Shown piece after piece: positions 63,183 through 64,000 of a DNA stretch of 64,000 nt. The translations under genes were made by a program, and so were the position numbers. The stretch lies in assembly GCA_964430855.1 (NCBI GenBank), contig CAYSHC010000006.1, positions 19,811-83,810 on the forward strand, written 5' to 3'. The stretch is from JAEZDP01 sp964430855 (GTDB taxonomy: Bacteria > Acidobacteriota > Vicinamibacteria > Vicinamibacterales > Vicinamibacteraceae). Position 1 is the first letter of the stretch. Each line of letters starts with the position of its first letter. Below the pieces are notes generated by a model, which saw only the letters and a program-made list of their open reading frames with translations, made no database searches and was not told the origin of the DNA.

Positions 63183-64000
63183 TTACTTGTCGTCGACGAC
63201 CTCGGCGTCGATGACCTCGCCGTCGGCCGTCCCGCTGCCCTGGCTGCCCCCCGGCGCCGCGCCGGCCGCGCCGCCCGGCTCGCCCGTCGGGGCCTGCTGC
63301 CGGTAGAGCACCTCGGCGGCCTTGTGCTGCGCCTGGGTCAGGCGCTCGAGGGCCGCGTTGATGGCCGCGACGTCGTCGCCTTCCATGGCCTTGCGCACCT
63401 CGGCGACGGCCTCGGTCACGGGCGTCTTCTCGGCGTCGGTCAGCTTGTCGCCGGCGTCGGCCAGCATCTTCTCGGCCTGGTAGACCATCTGGTCGGCCCG
63501 GTTGCGCGCCTCGATGGCCTCGCGCCGCTTGCGGTCCTCTTCGGCGTGGAGCTCCGCCTCGCGGGTCATCCGCTCGACCTCGTCCTTGCTGAGGCCGCTC
63601 GAGCCCGTGATGGTGATCTTCTGCTCCTTCTGCGTCGCGAGGTCCTTCGCCGAGACGTTGACCACGCCGTTGGCGTCGATGTCGAACGTCACCTCGATCT
63701 GCGGCACACCGCGCGGCGCCGGCGGGATCCCGTCCAGGTGGAACCGGCCCAGGCTCCGGTTGTCGCGCGCCAGCTGACGCTCGCCCTGGAGCACGTGCAC
63801 CTCGACGCTCGGCTGGTTGTCCGACGCCGTGGAGAACACCTCGCTCTTGCGCGTCGGAATCGTCGTGTTGCGCGGGATGAGCGTGGTCATCACGCCGCCC
63901 AGCGTCTCGATGCCGAGCGACAGCGGCGTCACGTCGAGCAGCAGGACGTCCTTGACCTCGCCCGCGAGCACGCCGGCCTGGATCGCGGCGCCGATCGCGA
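63183..64000 (-). CDS. dnaK: Chaperone DnaK, 5' part outside the window
   Basis: Hsp70 chaperone. Only the last 272 codons are visible. They hold the interdomain linker VLLLDVTPLSLGIETLGGV, the substrate-binding sandwich (TRKSEVFSTASDNQPSVEVHVLQGER, PQIEVTFDIDANGVVNVSAKD), the lid helices with TREAELHAEEDRKRREAIEARN, and a Gly/Ala-rich tail. The conserved EVIDAEVVDDK end matches bacterial DnaK. It is followed by dnaJ after 9 bases. The start and ATPase domain lie beyond base 64000. Confidence 0.97.
   Translation of the reverse strand, partial: AIGAAIQAGVLAGEVKDVLLLDVTPLSLGIETLGGVMTTLIPRNTTIPTRKSEVFSTASDNQPSVEVHVLQGERQLARDNRSLGRFHLDGIPPAPRGVPQIEVTFDIDANGVVNVSAKDLATQKEQKITITGSSGLSKDEVERMTREAELHAEEDRKRREAIEARNRADQMVYQAEKMLADAGDKLTDAEKTPVTEAVAEVRKAMEGDDVAAINAALERLTQAQHKAAEVLYRQQAPTGEPGGAAGAAPGGSQGSGTADGEVIDAEVVDDK

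Overview
The window is very GC-rich (about 70% by eye) and densely coded. I read 63 protein genes, the two at the window edges being partial, and no rRNA, tRNA, CRISPR array or insertion sequence. An outer membrane is clear from BamA, Skp/OmpH, LptE, LpxA, LpxI, LolC/D and a TonB-family protein. Menaquinone is made by the futalosine route, electron transfer flavoprotein is paired with a membrane Fe-S oxidoreductase, and the dnaK region carries an HspR repressor. Together these point to a Gram-negative, probably soil-type Acidobacteriota (Vicinamibacteria-like). That placement is inference from gene content; no 16S gene is present.

Layout: 1-4528 holds the end of alaS, a lytic transglycosylase, two small hypothetical-type genes, an S4 RNA-binding protein and rpsT. 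4506-8681 (minus) is leuS-lptE-holA. 8772-15055 (plus) is an island of two secreted proteins, a GH2 glycosidase and a 1438-residue FG-GAP/PVC-propeller/HEAT/cytochrome c protein. 15071-20899 has a histone-deacetylase-like hydrolase, an acyltransferase, an Fe-S membrane oxidoreductase, msrB and etfAB. 21019-25997 is a yceD-rpmF-plsX-fabD-fabG-acpP-fabF fatty-acid operon. 26080-43699 is a run of 17 same-strand genes that joins outer-membrane biogenesis (bamA, ompH, a fabZ-lpxA fusion, lpxI, a sugar dehydrogenase) to menaquinone synthesis (mqnA, mqnC, mqnX, prenyltransferase, ubiX, ubiE), then tonB, miaA-hfq, deoB and dgt. 44032-51826 has clpC, lolD-lolC, lysS, nusB, ribH and an enoyl-CoA hydratase. 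51873-59457 has small membrane proteins, nucleoside salvage (adenosine kinase-like, MTA phosphorylase), a MeaB-Mce fusion, an acyl-CoA dehydrogenase and three related secreted proteins. 59517-64000 has hemW, a DnaC-like ATPase, hspR, dnaJ and dnaK.

How the parts fit: acyl-CoA dehydrogenase and enoyl-CoA hydratase feed electrons through EtfAB and probably the Fe-S membrane protein into menaquinone, which is made by the mqn genes in the same window. The MeaB-Mce fusion serves methylmalonyl-CoA metabolism from odd-chain or branched substrates.

Most unusual items: an MqnE-like protein at the head of the menaquinone genes that has lost the whole radical-SAM cysteine motif; a DnaJ whose HPD motif reads HPG; MeaB-Mce and FabZ-LpxA single-chain fusions; the giant secreted cytochrome c fusion; a tandem family of three secreted proteins of unknown function; and a palindromic repeat found as a perfect 27-bp inverted pair after clpC and again after etfA.
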